A stretch of 64,000 nucleotides of DNA from Firmicutes bacterium UBA5201. GTDB taxonomy: Bacteria; Bacillota; Clostridia; Peptostreptococcales; Acidaminobacteraceae. The stretch covers positions 1 through 64,000 of the forward strand of contig DHVT01000010.1 in assembly GCA_002412775.1 (NCBI GenBank). Direction: 5' to 3'. This document shows positions 43,654 through 51,866 of the stretch, one piece after another (position 1 is the stretch's first letter; every line of letters starts with the position of its first letter). The position numbers and the translations under genes are program-made. The notes under the pieces were generated by a model. The model worked only from the letters and a program-made list of their open reading frames with translations. It had not been told where the DNA came from and did no database searches.

Positions 43654-43679
43654 AAGTATGTTGGCTCACCAACATACTT
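43654..43679 (-). terminator. Terminator of the NTPase-Crp unit
   Basis: AAGTATGTTGG and CCAACATACTT form a perfect 11-bp stem with a CTCA loop and a T-run on the minus strand, directly after the Crp/Fnr stop codon. It separates the regulator unit from the importer operon. Confidence 0.92.
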
Positions 43680-43684
43680 CTGAT

Positions 43685-44344
43685 TTAAAGTCCGTTTTTT
43701 ATTGTAAATTTGTTCTTGTCAAACTGTATCAAACCTTCTGATTTCATATGGCTGAGTTCTGTGGAGAGCGCACTGCGGTTGACATTGAGATACTGTGCGA
43801 GCTGAGATCGGTCAAACGGGATGGCGAATGACTCGGAGCCTGTCTTACGTGCCATGAACCTCAGATACATCACAATGCGTTCTCGAAGGGATCTTTGGCA
43901 GAGCAGTTCAATTTTATACATACGTCGCATATTCTCATTTGCCAGCAAAGTGACAAGGTTGTCCATGATTTTCAATCGATACTTTTCGGGAAGAACATCT
44001 TTTGCAATCAAGTCCGAGTAGTGAAACATAAAAACGGTTGAATCCGTGAGGCACTTCAATCTCAATGGACTAATTTTTGATGGCGTCGCAGCAATCTCGA
44101 ATCCGAACATCTGGAAAGGTTCAAGAATGTTCTGAAGACTCACATTACCTTCTGAATCAGTTCTTTTACTGACTATTTTTCCACTCTGGACAATGCCTAT
44201 GAAATCTACACGATCTCCTTCATTGATGATAATTTCATTTTTTATGTAATGTCTGATCATCGGGGCTGACAGCTTGCAGATTTCTTCGCATTCATCAGAA
44301 GTGAACGATTCGAATAATTTTGAGTTGTTCATTATATTTTTCAC
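43685..44344 (-). CDS. Crp/Fnr family transcriptional regulator
   Basis: A 219-residue regulator with an N-terminal cyclic-nucleotide-binding-like beta roll (about 20-130, including EIIINEGDRVDFIGIVQSGKI) and a C-terminal winged helix-turn-helix (IPFDRSQLAQYLNVNRSALSTELSHMKSEGLI). No N-terminal Fe-S cysteine set like that of Fnr is present. Being encoded between the NTPase and the importer operon, it probably regulates that operon, in the manner of Crp-type regulators responding to metal or redox state. Ligand unknown. The ribosome site is poor (AAGTGA), which suggests coupling to the NTPase gene 16 bp upstream. Confidence 0.88.
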   Translation of the reverse strand: MKNIMNNSKLFESFTSDECEEICKLSAPMIRHYIKNEIIINEGDRVDFIGIVQSGKIVSKRTDSEGNVSLQNILEPFQMFGFEIAATPSKISPLRLKCLTDSTVFMFHYSDLIAKDVLPEKYRLKIMDNLVTLLANENMRRMYKIELLCQRSLRERIVMYLRFMARKTGSESFAIPFDRSQLAQYLNVNRSALSTELSHMKSEGLIQFDKNKFTIKNGL

Positions 44345-44360
44345 TTGATATAAGCCTCCG

Positions 44361-44891
44361 TTATGCCTTGTCCATTTCCATTTTTAAGCTCAATTTTTCA
44401 GGCAGAGAATCTCTATTATCCAGATTGACATGATACAGCTCAGCATTTGGATGGTTTCGAACAGCATCCAAAAAGTCTGTTTGAGTATTTTTGACTACCG
44501 CTAGAACCTTGATTTCAGTTTGATCGAGGCATGACATGACAATACTCTGAAACCTCTTGGCATCACTCTCGAAAAAGCCAAGTTCATCCATCAGAATAAA
44601 GGAGTCCTTCCGCCGGATGGCATCTTCAAGCAAATTGACGCCGTAATCCTCAAAAGTGTCCGGACACGCCTCCCAGTTCACTCCATCAGTATAACCAATG
44701 ATGTGCTCTTTTGAGAAACCTATATTTTGAGATTTTGTGGGCTGCGTCATGATAAAACCGGCAAGTCTGTCATGGTCGTCAAAAAATGGGCGCGTTTTGA
44801 ATCCTGTAGGCTCAATACCGATTATCTTCTGAATTTTATCCACTACTGTTGTTTTTCCCACATTTCGATTGCCAGTTATCAGAATATGCAC
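44361..44891 (-). CDS. THEP1-like nucleoside-triphosphatase (NTPase_1)
   Basis: A 176-residue P-loop NTPase resembling the THEP1/NTPase_1 family. Walker A is GNRNVGKTT at residues 7-15, with a PTGFKTRPF switch-like stretch and Walker B SFILMDELGFFE near 90. Relatives hydrolyse nucleoside triphosphates; some bacterial ones sit near metal-cofactor genes. I chose the GTG start at 44891, 6 bp after GGAGGTG; the open frame runs on to 44984 but into the divergent promoter. It is co-transcribed with the Crp/Fnr gene and lies at the head of the metal-import locus. Confidence 0.8.
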   Translation of the reverse strand: MHILITGNRNVGKTTVVDKIQKIIGIEPTGFKTRPFFDDHDRLAGFIMTQPTKSQNIGFSKEHIIGYTDGVNWEACPDTFEDYGVNLLEDAIRRKDSFILMDELGFFESDAKRFQSIVMSCLDQTEIKVLAVVKNTQTDFLDAVRNHPNAELYHVNLDNRDSLPEKLSLKMEMDKA

Positions 44892-44965
44892 AAAATGCAC
44901 CTCCGCTTTTCTTCTATTGTATTTTATTGTCGACCCAATGTACAGATGCATCCAATCAAAAGTTG

Positions 44966-44974
44966 TGCTATAAT
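44966..44974 (+). promoter_or_regulatory. Extended -10 promoter of the GGDEF-HD-GYP gene
   Basis: TGCTATAAT with no good -35, 28 bp upstream of the ATG. It sits in the 111-bp gap shared with the divergent NTPase gene. Confidence 0.6.
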
Positions 44975-45002
44975 AAATCATCAAATCGAATGGAGTTCAT
45001 AC

Positions 45003-47462
45003 ATGAAAAAATTTACCATCCGTTTCTATCTGATCGGGCTTGCGCTCACATTGATCGTATCTCTTGGAATGATTTTTGAATACAACGTTTTCAAAAAAGT
45101 GGTCAATACCGAGGTACAAAATAACATAGCACTCTCCCGCGATTACATAAGTTCACAAATTCAAGGCAATTTGACAAAAAAAAGTCAAACCATCATGAAC
45201 GCAATGTCCATTATCCGGTCGAATACCGATGACGAACAAATTCTTTCTCATCTCAAGCAACTTTTAAATGACAATCCCGCGTTTGCTTCCATATATTATG
45301 GTACCGTCGATAACAAAATGATCAATGCCAGCGGATGGATTCCACCTCAGGGTTTTGATTTGACTCAGCGTCCATGGTATTTGAAAGCGGCTGAAACAGG
45401 CAAACTGATTTATACAGACGCTTTTTTGAATGCTTCAAAAGATCATTTGATTGTTACTGTCGCGGTACCTTATTACGATCATGACGATAATTTGATTGGC
45501 GTTGTGGCCGGTGATGTTCTCCTTGACTCCATCATCCAGTTGGTCAATAACCAAAGTATTGACAATGACGGTTTTTCCTTTTTAGTGGATGGCCATAACA
45601 ATATTCTTGCACATCCTCACCTGAATCCAGGTGAGAAACTTGACTTGATGCATATTTCCGATCTATCCACTGAACTTGTTGAGATTTTAGGGTCTGATAG
45701 CGAGTCAGTGCAAACCATCATACTTGATGACGTGGAAGGGTATTTGGCTTTCGAGGAAATGCCTGATACATCATGGAAGATTGCCAGCTTCATACCCTCA
45801 AAACAATATCTGACTGCGGAGAGACAGCTGTTTTACACTTTTCTTTTTGCATTGTTTTCAATGACAATGATCATGCTTGTATCCGCATTGATCCAACGAA
45901 AGCATTTGATCAAACCCATGATCGATTTTGACAACGACATAAAGAGAATCGCTCTCGACAGCGATTTGTCTTATCGTTTGCCGGCTGATAAAGCCGATAT
46001 TTTTTCACCTCTGAGACACTCCATCAATTCATCACTTGAAAAGACTGAAACAATCTTTACAGCACTTGTTCTAAGCGAGAAAAGAAATCGCGCCATATTG
46101 GATGTGCACCCAGATTTGATTTTTCTAATCAATCATGAAGGCTATTTCCTGGATTATCAATTCAACACATTGGATAAACCTGTATATTTCAATCAAAGGG
46201 ATTTTATTGGAAAACATATTTCTGAAGTCATGCCTACGGAAATCGCTGTTTTACTTCTAAAGACCCTCAACCAGGCTATAAGCGATAATGAGATTCAAAC
46301 AATTGATTATACCATGACTGTAAATGGAGCTATCCAGTATTATGAGACTCGGTTGGTCAACTCCTCTGCAGACACGATTCTGGCGATTGTCAGAAACGTC
46401 ACTGAAGAGCGTTTGAATCAACTATTGATAGAGACTCTCAGCTACAGAGATCAATTGACGGGTCTTTACAATCGAAGATTCTACGAAGAAGAACTCCATC
46501 GCTTAGACACGAACAGAAACATTCCTATCAGTTTGATCTTGTTGGATGTCAATGGTTTGAAGCTTACAAATGATGCTTTTGGACACCAACTTGGGGACGC
46601 ACTTCTAAAACGTGTCGCTGAAGTTGTATCGGACTGTTGCCGTACCGAAGATATCTTGGCGAGATTAGGTGGTGATGAGTTTGTCATATTGCTTCCAAAA
46701 ACTTCATCGTCGGATACAGAAGTCATCGTCAACCGAATTTATGAAAGTGTTAATAAGGAAATGCTTGGATCTGTAAAATTATCCGTATCCATTGGCTTTG
46801 ACACAAAAATGGATATGAACCATAATATGAAAGACGTCTTTACGAGAGCGGAAGATCGTATGTACCATAGAAAGCTTCACGAAAGTCAAAGTATGCGTTA
46901 TCAAACCGTTCATGCGATTCTCCAGACGCTCAATGAAAGCGCATTGAAAGAAGAGGAACATTCCAAAAATATCAGTCGAATTTCCATACAAATCGGTGAA
47001 GCTTATGGACTGGATCAAGAAAAGCTCGTCGAGCTGGAACTTGCCGGACTGATGCATGATATCGGCAAAATTGCGGTGGATATGGCTATATTGAACAAAA
47101 AGTCCGGTCTTTCGGAAAGCGAATATATCGAGGTAAAACGACATTCTGAAATTGGTTATCAGATTTTGAAATCTGTGGACAAATATGCTTCTCTAGCAGA
47201 AATCGTCCTGCACCATCATGAACGATGGGATGGTAAAGGCTATCCATATGGACTGGCAGGGGAAGAAATCCCGTTGCTCTCCAGAATTATCACCATTGCT
47301 GATACCTATGAGGCCATTCGGTCCGTCAGGCCGTATCGTATTGGCCGGTCACATGATGAGGCACTTATTGAAATCCAAAAGCACTCAGGTACCCAATTCG
47401 ACCCCAAATTGGTAGATATTTTTATAAAATTGGACGGCTCTATAGTTTCACCAACAGAATGA
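45003..47462 (+). CDS. Membrane dCache-PAS-GGDEF-HD-GYP cyclic-di-GMP protein
   Basis: An 819-residue protein. Transmembrane helices at about 8-28 and 285-305 enclose a dCache sensor (about 40-275, including the WYLKAAETGKLIYTDAFLNASKDHLIVTVAVP ligand-type region). A PAS domain (about 365-475) is followed by GGDEF (about 480-630, RLGGDEF intact) and HD-GYP (about 640-815, with HDIGKI and HHERWDGKGYP). It may make and degrade cyclic-di-GMP. The start ATG at 45003 has TGGAG upstream; a longer frame overlapping the divergent NTPase is rejected. A strong terminator follows. Confidence 0.9.
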   Translation: MKKFTIRFYLIGLALTLIVSLGMIFEYNVFKKVVNTEVQNNIALSRDYISSQIQGNLTKKSQTIMNAMSIIRSNTDDEQILSHLKQLLNDNPAFASIYYGTVDNKMINASGWIPPQGFDLTQRPWYLKAAETGKLIYTDAFLNASKDHLIVTVAVPYYDHDDNLIGVVAGDVLLDSIIQLVNNQSIDNDGFSFLVDGHNNILAHPHLNPGEKLDLMHISDLSTELVEILGSDSESVQTIILDDVEGYLAFEEMPDTSWKIASFIPSKQYLTAERQLFYTFLFALFSMTMIMLVSALIQRKHLIKPMIDFDNDIKRIALDSDLSYRLPADKADIFSPLRHSINSSLEKTETIFTALVLSEKRNRAILDVHPDLIFLINHEGYFLDYQFNTLDKPVYFNQRDFIGKHISEVMPTEIAVLLLKTLNQAISDNEIQTIDYTMTVNGAIQYYETRLVNSSADTILAIVRNVTEERLNQLLIETLSYRDQLTGLYNRRFYEEELHRLDTNRNIPISLILLDVNGLKLTNDAFGHQLGDALLKRVAEVVSDCCRTEDILARLGGDEFVILLPKTSSSDTEVIVNRIYESVNKEMLGSVKLSVSIGFDTKMDMNHNMKDVFTRAEDRMYHRKLHESQSMRYQTVHAILQTLNESALKEEEHSKNISRISIQIGEAYGLDQEKLVELELAGLMHDIGKIAVDMAILNKKSGLSESEYIEVKRHSEIGYQILKSVDKYASLAEIVLHHHERWDGKGYPYGLAGEEIPLLSRIITIADTYEAIRSVRPYRIGRSHDEALIEIQKHSGTQFDPKLVDIFIKLDGSIVSPTE

Positions 47463-47466
47463 GAAA

Positions 47467-47504
47467 ACGGATCGAGAGGAGTATCACATGACCTCTTGAT
47501 CCGT
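47467..47504. terminator. Terminator between the HD-GYP and hydrolase genes
   Basis: ACGGATC pairs with GATCCGT, continued by AGAGG/CCTCT, then six T residues on the plus strand. AAAA on the left allows weaker minus-strand use by the convergent hydrolase gene. Confidence 0.85.
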
Positions 47505-47531
47505 TTTTTGAATTATGTATATCAAAGCTGA

Positions 47532-48413
47532 CTAGTTATAGATTTCAAGCAAAGCATTGTAAAACAAATCCGCTTTCAGTATGGCATCTTTGTGTTCGTA
47601 CCCGTCGATTATTTTTGATTTCAAACTTGAGAATCTTGATTTGTAAGGTGCGATATCCGTCTCCCAGATTTCATCTTTGCTGCCGATCACTTGGAAAATA
47701 GGAATATCCAGATTGAACCCATCTGTAATGCCATTGTTGCTTTGATCAAGTGTTGATTTGTTCTGATAAATGATACTTTCGAGCATTTGGCTGTCGGTTT
47801 GTTTGATGCAATGAACAAAATACTCGGTCAGTTCTTTGTTGCTTTTCAGTTCATAAACACTTTCAAAATCCGGATAGATCGCAGGCAGTTTGCCTAAATT
47901 CTTTTTATAATAGGCAGTTGATATTTTTTCGAGAAGATTGCTTCTGTAAAGGATTCCGCGAAGTCCGTTGACATCCTTTAGCGATGGGGATGATGCCACC
48001 AATATGACTTCTTTGATTCGTGAATCCATCGAAGCCAGTTCTATGGCAATCGGTCCACCATACGATAAGCCCATTACGGTCACATCACCTTCAATTTCCA
48101 TTTTATCCAGTAACGCTTTCATATCTGAGGCATGATCTTTGATGGATAGTTTGGAGGTAAGCGGTGTGCTATATCCCTCTCCTCTTCGGTCCGGTAGGAT
48201 CACTTTTGAAAAGAGCCCCTTCTCAATCAACCACTTCGCAGGTCTGAGCAGCATCGTATGGTTGCCGCCCGAACCACCGCCATGAATGTAAAGGGCAGTT
48301 TTTCCAGGTTTTTCGCCTACTACGGTACGGGTGTAGATTTTTGTTGCCTCATTGATGTCAAAATGTCGAATGTCTTCATGAAATTTCATGTTTCCTGTCA
48401 ATTTCAGACTCAT
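47532..48413 (-). CDS. Alpha/beta hydrolase
   Basis: A 293-residue alpha/beta hydrolase. The oxyanion region is LYIHGGGSGGNHTML, the catalytic serine lies in GLSYGG at about 111, an aspartate is likely in the IFQVIGSKDEIWE stretch, and the histidine in DGYEHKDAI. DRRGEGYST is also family-typical. It may be an esterase or lipase-like enzyme; substrate unknown. GTGGAGG precedes the ATG at 48413, and a longer start at 48428 is less likely. The TetR gene just upstream very likely controls it. Confidence 0.85.
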   Translation of the reverse strand: MSLKLTGNMKFHEDIRHFDINEATKIYTRTVVGEKPGKTALYIHGGGSGGNHTMLLRPAKWLIEKGLFSKVILPDRRGEGYSTPLTSKLSIKDHASDMKALLDKMEIEGDVTVMGLSYGGPIAIELASMDSRIKEVILVASSPSLKDVNGLRGILYRSNLLEKISTAYYKKNLGKLPAIYPDFESVYELKSNKELTEYFVHCIKQTDSQMLESIIYQNKSTLDQSNNGITDGFNLDIPIFQVIGSKDEIWETDIAPYKSRFSSLKSKIIDGYEHKDAILKADLFYNALLEIYN

Positions 48414-48444
48414 TGTTGTTTCCTCCACTTCTTATAATAGGTTT

Positions 48445-49044
48445 TTATGTCATTCCATTTTCTAAAAATTCAATGATGCTCGAGAGCACGTCCAATATAT
48501 TATCCGTCTTTTCAAAGTTATAGTGTTCAAGATTGCTTATCCCCATGACGGTAACATAGGCGGCGGTTTTAGTGTTCAGATCTTTTTTGAACTCGCCCTT
48601 TTCCACATAGGAAATGATGATTTCCCTAAATGAGTTCAGGGATCTTGGCATCTCCCTTTTCAGGATTTCTTTCTTTATATGTTGCGGACATTGCTCCAAG
48701 AATTCCTTCTTAAGTTTCAACATCCTGTCATTACCGACCTCCGCTTTTTTAAGCAACAGGATGTACTCCATCATGTAATCCCTGAATCCCAAATCATTGA
48801 TTTTTGTCTTCAAGCTGTCGAAAAGGTTCATTTTATCGCTGGCGATGCTGGTGAAAAGGTAGATGTATAAATCATCTTTGTTTTCAAAATATTGATAAAA
48901 ACTCCCTTTGGGGATTCCAGCATTTTTTACAATGCCGTTGATCGTGACCTTGTCATAGTGCAGTCTCGAAAATTCTTCGATGGCCGCATCCACTATTCGT
49001 TGTCTTTTTATTTCATCCAAATTGAAAAAAGTATCTTTAGGCAT
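48445..49044 (-). CDS. TetR/AcrR family regulator of the hydrolase operon
   Basis: A 199-residue TetR-type repressor. The N-terminal helix-turn-helix reads VDAAIEEFSRLHYDKVTINGIVKNAGIPKGSFYQYFENKDDLY, the standard family motif. The C-terminal helical ligand domain has no distinctive signature. AAGGAGG precedes the ATG. A perfect tandem palindromic operator lies upstream, overlapping the promoter, so it represses itself and the hydrolase gene 31 bp downstream. Confidence 0.9.
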   Translation of the reverse strand: MPKDTFFNLDEIKRQRIVDAAIEEFSRLHYDKVTINGIVKNAGIPKGSFYQYFENKDDLYIYLFTSIASDKMNLFDSLKTKINDLGFRDYMMEYILLLKKAEVGNDRMLKLKKEFLEQCPQHIKKEILKREMPRSLNSFREIIISYVEKGEFKKDLNTKTAAYVTVMGISNLEHYNFEKTDNILDVLSSIIEFLENGMT

Positions 49045-49063
49045 TTTTCTCTCTCCTCCTTGT

Positions 49064-49093
49064 ATGACCGTTAGTCATATGACTCTTGGTCAT
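49064..49093. promoter_or_regulatory. Tandem TetR operator: two abutting ATGAC-N5-GTCAT palindromes
   Basis: ATGAC (49064-49068)-CGTTA-GTCAT (49074-49078) is directly followed by ATGAC (49079-49083)-TCTTG-GTCAT (49089-49093). Four perfect half-sites in 30 bp lie just downstream of the -10, as expected for two bound TetR dimers. Confidence 0.85.
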
Positions 49094-49122
49094 ATAATAT
49101 CATCAATTACTAGACTTGTCAA
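49094..49122 (-). promoter_or_regulatory. Promoter of the TetR-hydrolase operon
   Basis: On the minus strand a consensus TTGACA (49117-49122) and TATTAT (49094-49099) are separated by 17 bp. The operator begins directly at the 3' edge of the -10. Confidence 0.85.
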
Positions 49123-49131
49123 ATAAAAAAA

Positions 49132-49167
49132 AGTAGGTTCTGATCATGTTGATATCAGTGGCCTACT
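49132..49167. terminator. Terminator after the murE-linked membrane gene
   Basis: AGTAGG and CCTACT flank a longer inverted repeat with inner CTGAT/ATCAG pairing. Long T-runs occur on both outer sides, so it can work in both directions. Confidence 0.8.
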
Positions 49168-49184
49168 CATTTTTTTTCATTGAC

Positions 49185-49496
49185 TTATCGCCTAAAACTC
49201 TTGATGAAATGATACATGCCTGCAACCAATAAGAGCGATCCCACCAAAGTCAGGAACATTCCTACTTTCAGTAAAGAGTTTATAACGACACCCAAATCAT
49301 TATTTTTCAAAACATACTCAAACAATGTAAATATGATTCCAAAGACAACTCCACTCAGCATCATCAGAACACTCTTCTTGAAACCTATTTCAGATTCCAT
49401 GGCAATACGTTTTTTCATCTTATCTTCAGCCATCTGGCGGACGGATTTGTCCTCCATGGACCTGATATCACTTGTTCCGTTAAACCAAAAATTCAA
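49185..49496 (-). CDS. Hypothetical two-helix membrane protein downstream of murE (103 aa)
   Basis: Unrecognised. It has a charged N-terminal half (about 1-55, DKSVRQMAEDKMKKRIAMES) and two membrane helices (FKKSVLMMLSGVVFGIIFTLFEYVL and VGMFLTLVGSLLLVAGMYHFI). I chose a TTG start at 49496 with GGAGGTG 5 bp upstream, lying just past the murE stop. A longer frame starting inside murE lacks a site. It is co-transcribed with murE, so a cell-envelope role is plausible but unproved. Confidence 0.65.
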   Translation of the reverse strand: MNFWFNGTSDIRSMEDKSVRQMAEDKMKKRIAMESEIGFKKSVLMMLSGVVFGIIFTLFEYVLKNNDLGVVINSLLKVGMFLTLVGSLLLVAGMYHFIKSFRR

Positions 49497-49500
49497 TTGC

Positions 49501-50967
49501 TCACCTCCTGCTACTAAAATCATAGTTTCTGACCAACTCTCCATCGTCAAATGGAATGATGCGGTCTGAATAAATCTGATACGACTCATGCCCTTTCCCG
49601 GCTATCACGACCACATCCTCTGAATCAGCAATATCCAGTGCCCTATAGATGGCTTCTTTGCGGTCTTCGATAATCTCATACGATTCCGATGATCTTTTGA
49701 TGCCGGATTCGATTTCAGAGATTATACTATAAGGATTTTCACTTCTTGGATTGTCCGATGTCAGAATGCATAAATCGGCGAGTCTTCCCGCGATTTCACC
49801 CATGACAGGTCGTTTTGACTTATCCCGATCACCACCACAACCAAAGACGACAATGACTTTTCTTTTTCCAAATGCTCTTACCGCGGATAAAATATTCTCA
49901 AGACCATCTGGCGTATGGGCATAATCCACAATAGTCATGGTACCCTTTTTATTAAAGACAGGTTCAAATCTTCCTTTGACACTTCCGATGGTTTGAATGA
50001 ATTTCACAATGTCTTCAATGGACATACCAGCAGCATAACAGGCACCAATTCCGGCAAGTGCATTGTATACGCTGAATTTACCCGGAGTCTTTAGGTGGAT
50101 GTCATACCCGTTTCCCTTGAAGTGCAACACGAATTTCACTCCCGTTTCCGTGTATGAAAGATCGCTTGCCTTAAAATCTGCATCTTGATCTATCCCATAA
50201 GACCAAATTTTCTCACAAATTGAACTTTCCACTATCTCGTCGAAAATGACATCATCCGCATTTATGACGGCATAGCGGCACATCTTAAAAAGTTTCAGCT
50301 TCGCGTTTTTATATCGGTTCATATCACCATGCTCGTCCAAATGATCCGGTGTCAGATTCGTAAAAACACCCACTCTGAAAGCGCAGTTGTCTACTCTATG
50401 ATACTCTAGGGCGATTGAAGTCACTTCTACCGCAACATCCGTCACTCCCGCATCGAGCATCTCTCTCAAAGTACCTTGCAATTCCAATGCGTCAGGTGTC
50501 GTTGGATTTAATTTTTCCACTTGAGTCGACTGTTCTCCGATAGTGTTGTCAATTGTCCCAATAATCCCTGATTTTCTTTTACCGAGCTCAAGTAATTTCG
50601 CAACAATCCAAGCAACCGAGGTTTTTCCATTTGTTCCTGTGATTCCGATGACATTGAGTTCATGCGAAGGATTACCATAAAAATTACCTGCGACTACAGC
50701 CATGGCTTTTCGAGTGTCTTCAACATTTATTACCGTGATATCGTCTGGAATTCCGGGGACCTCTCTCTCAACGATCAATGCCTTTGCACCAGCTTCAATC
50801 GCCTCAAGCGCAAAATCATGTCTGTCCACACTCTTGCTTTTTACGCAAATAAACAGTGAATTGTTCTCTACTTTTCTCGAATCCCAAGCGATGGATTTCA
50901 CATTCAGATCTTCTGATCCCTGAAATAAAGTGTATCGGATTCCAATTAGCAAATCAGTGATCAACAA
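49501..50967 (-). CDS. murE: UDP-MurNAc-tripeptide synthetase
   Basis: A Mur ligase that adds the third amino acid to UDP-MurNAc-L-Ala-D-Glu. It has the ATP loop GITGTNGKTSVAWI at about 112, the carbamylated-lysine region, and the C-terminal SDNPRSENPYSII motif. The DNPR tetrapeptide marks meso-diaminopimelate specificity. The length of 488 residues is normal. The start is TTG (two TTG codons in a row) with GGAGGTG 5 bp upstream. No other peptidoglycan gene is nearby, which is unusual for murE, so this may be a stand-alone copy. Confidence 0.93.
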   Translation of the reverse strand: MLITDLLIGIRYTLFQGSEDLNVKSIAWDSRKVENNSLFICVKSKSVDRHDFALEAIEAGAKALIVEREVPGIPDDITVINVEDTRKAMAVVAGNFYGNPSHELNVIGITGTNGKTSVAWIVAKLLELGKRKSGIIGTIDNTIGEQSTQVEKLNPTTPDALELQGTLREMLDAGVTDVAVEVTSIALEYHRVDNCAFRVGVFTNLTPDHLDEHGDMNRYKNAKLKLFKMCRYAVINADDVIFDEIVESSICEKIWSYGIDQDADFKASDLSYTETGVKFVLHFKGNGYDIHLKTPGKFSVYNALAGIGACYAAGMSIEDIVKFIQTIGSVKGRFEPVFNKKGTMTIVDYAHTPDGLENILSAVRAFGKRKVIVVFGCGGDRDKSKRPVMGEIAGRLADLCILTSDNPRSENPYSIISEIESGIKRSSESYEIIEDRKEAIYRALDIADSEDVVVIAGKGHESYQIYSDRIIPFDDGELVRNYDFSSRR

Positions 50968-50990
50968 TTGTCCACCTCCAATTCTTTCAC

Positions 50991-51257
50991 TTAAGCCTTT
51001 GTATCGACTTCGATAAGCTCACCACAATGACTACAGTGGTACTCATGTTTTTTGGCACGCGTCAATCTTTCAAGTTTTTCTCTCTTCCCACAATGTGGAC
51101 ATCTCAGTTTCGTTTTAGTCAAATATACAATTCCAATCAAAGCAAATATCGAAGGCAAATAAAAACCGACATTGAATGATCCACCGATAAATGTCACACA
51201 AAATATGGCTGCCAGGGCCCAACCCGATTTGATGGCTTTCCAAGATACTTTTTTCAT
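50991..51257 (-). CDS. Small membrane protein with C-terminal zinc ribbon (88 aa)
   Basis: Two hydrophobic helices (about 10-48, ALAAIFCVTFIGGSF and FYLPSIFALIGIVYL) are followed by a zinc ribbon with CPHCGKREKL and CSHCGELIEV. This arrangement is common in small uncharacterised envelope proteins. AAGGAGA precedes the ATG. It follows the flavin reductase gene by 14 bp and precedes murE by 23 bp, so all three may be one transcript. No function is assigned. Confidence 0.72.
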   Translation of the reverse strand: MKKVSWKAIKSGWALAAIFCVTFIGGSFNVGFYLPSIFALIGIVYLTKTKLRCPHCGKREKLERLTRAKKHEYHCSHCGELIEVDTKA

Positions 51258-51271
51258 TGAGTTCTCCTTCT

Positions 51272-51772
51272 CTATTTATAATACGCTTTGACGATCTCGC
51301 CATAATAAAGTACATGAAAATCATTGTCAGGGTAACTTGAAGTGCGAATGTCTCTGCTTAAAGTTCCAGGTTCCATCGCCTGCTTGTAAACGATTTTACA
51401 CTCGAGGTGAAGTGCGCAATCCGCTATTATGGGTGTGTCAATAATTTGAGACTCTGCGAGTGTCAAACCACATTCTTTGATTTTGTCCATATCTCTACCG
51501 GATTTGGTGCCACAAAATGCCAAAGCTTTTTTCAGATCCTGATCAACCGGTACACTGACAGAAAATGATTCAACTTGGTCAATCATTGAATACGTGTGTC
51601 TTGTATATCTTACTGGCACCATGAAAACGGGCTTGTTCCAAATATAACCCAGTGTACCCCATCCAATGGTCATTGTATTGACTTTATCAAAACTTTTCAC
51701 AGTTAAGAAAGCCCCTTTGACCAGTTGGGTCAACAAATCTTTAGATAATTCTTGAAAAGTGATTTCCTTCAA
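51272..51772 (-). CDS. Flavin reductase family protein
   Basis: A 166-residue member of the flavin reductase (FMN-binding split barrel) family. The FMN-contacting stretch is NTMTIGWGTLGYIWNKPVFMVPVRYTRHTYSMID, followed by FSVSVPVDQDLKKALAFCGTKSGRDMDK, both typical. These enzymes reduce free FMN or FAD or bind it in transport of electrons to partners. The start is TTG with AAGGAGGG 7 bp upstream. It lies downstream of a 194-bp gap holding a possible RNA gene. Confidence 0.87.
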   Translation of the reverse strand: MKEITFQELSKDLLTQLVKGAFLTVKSFDKVNTMTIGWGTLGYIWNKPVFMVPVRYTRHTYSMIDQVESFSVSVPVDQDLKKALAFCGTKSGRDMDKIKECGLTLAESQIIDTPIIADCALHLECKIVYKQAMEPGTLSRDIRTSSYPDNDFHVLYYGEIVKAYYK

Positions 51773-51851
51773 AATTAAACCCTCCTTAATTACATTTTAT
51801 AATACATTATAATCTTTTTTCGCTGATATTGTACATCGAGTTAATAATCTG

Positions 51852-51860
51852 TGTTATAAT
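51852..51860 (+). promoter_or_regulatory. Extended -10 of the candidate RNA gene
   Basis: TGTTATAAT on the plus strand with TTGTAC 20 bp upstream as a poor -35. No open reading frame with a ribosome site follows on this strand. Confidence 0.5.
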
Positions 51861-51866
51861 GATGTG

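Noticed and set aside
42850..43684. A cobalamin or molybdate riboswitch before the importer operon
   Set aside because: The gap between the TrmO-FmdE start (43598) and the Crp/Fnr terminator is too short and shows only that terminator.
44727..45002. A longer start for the GGDEF-HD-GYP gene
   Set aside because: The extension overlaps the NTPase gene on the other strand and the promoter at 44966; the ATG at 45003 has TGGAG.
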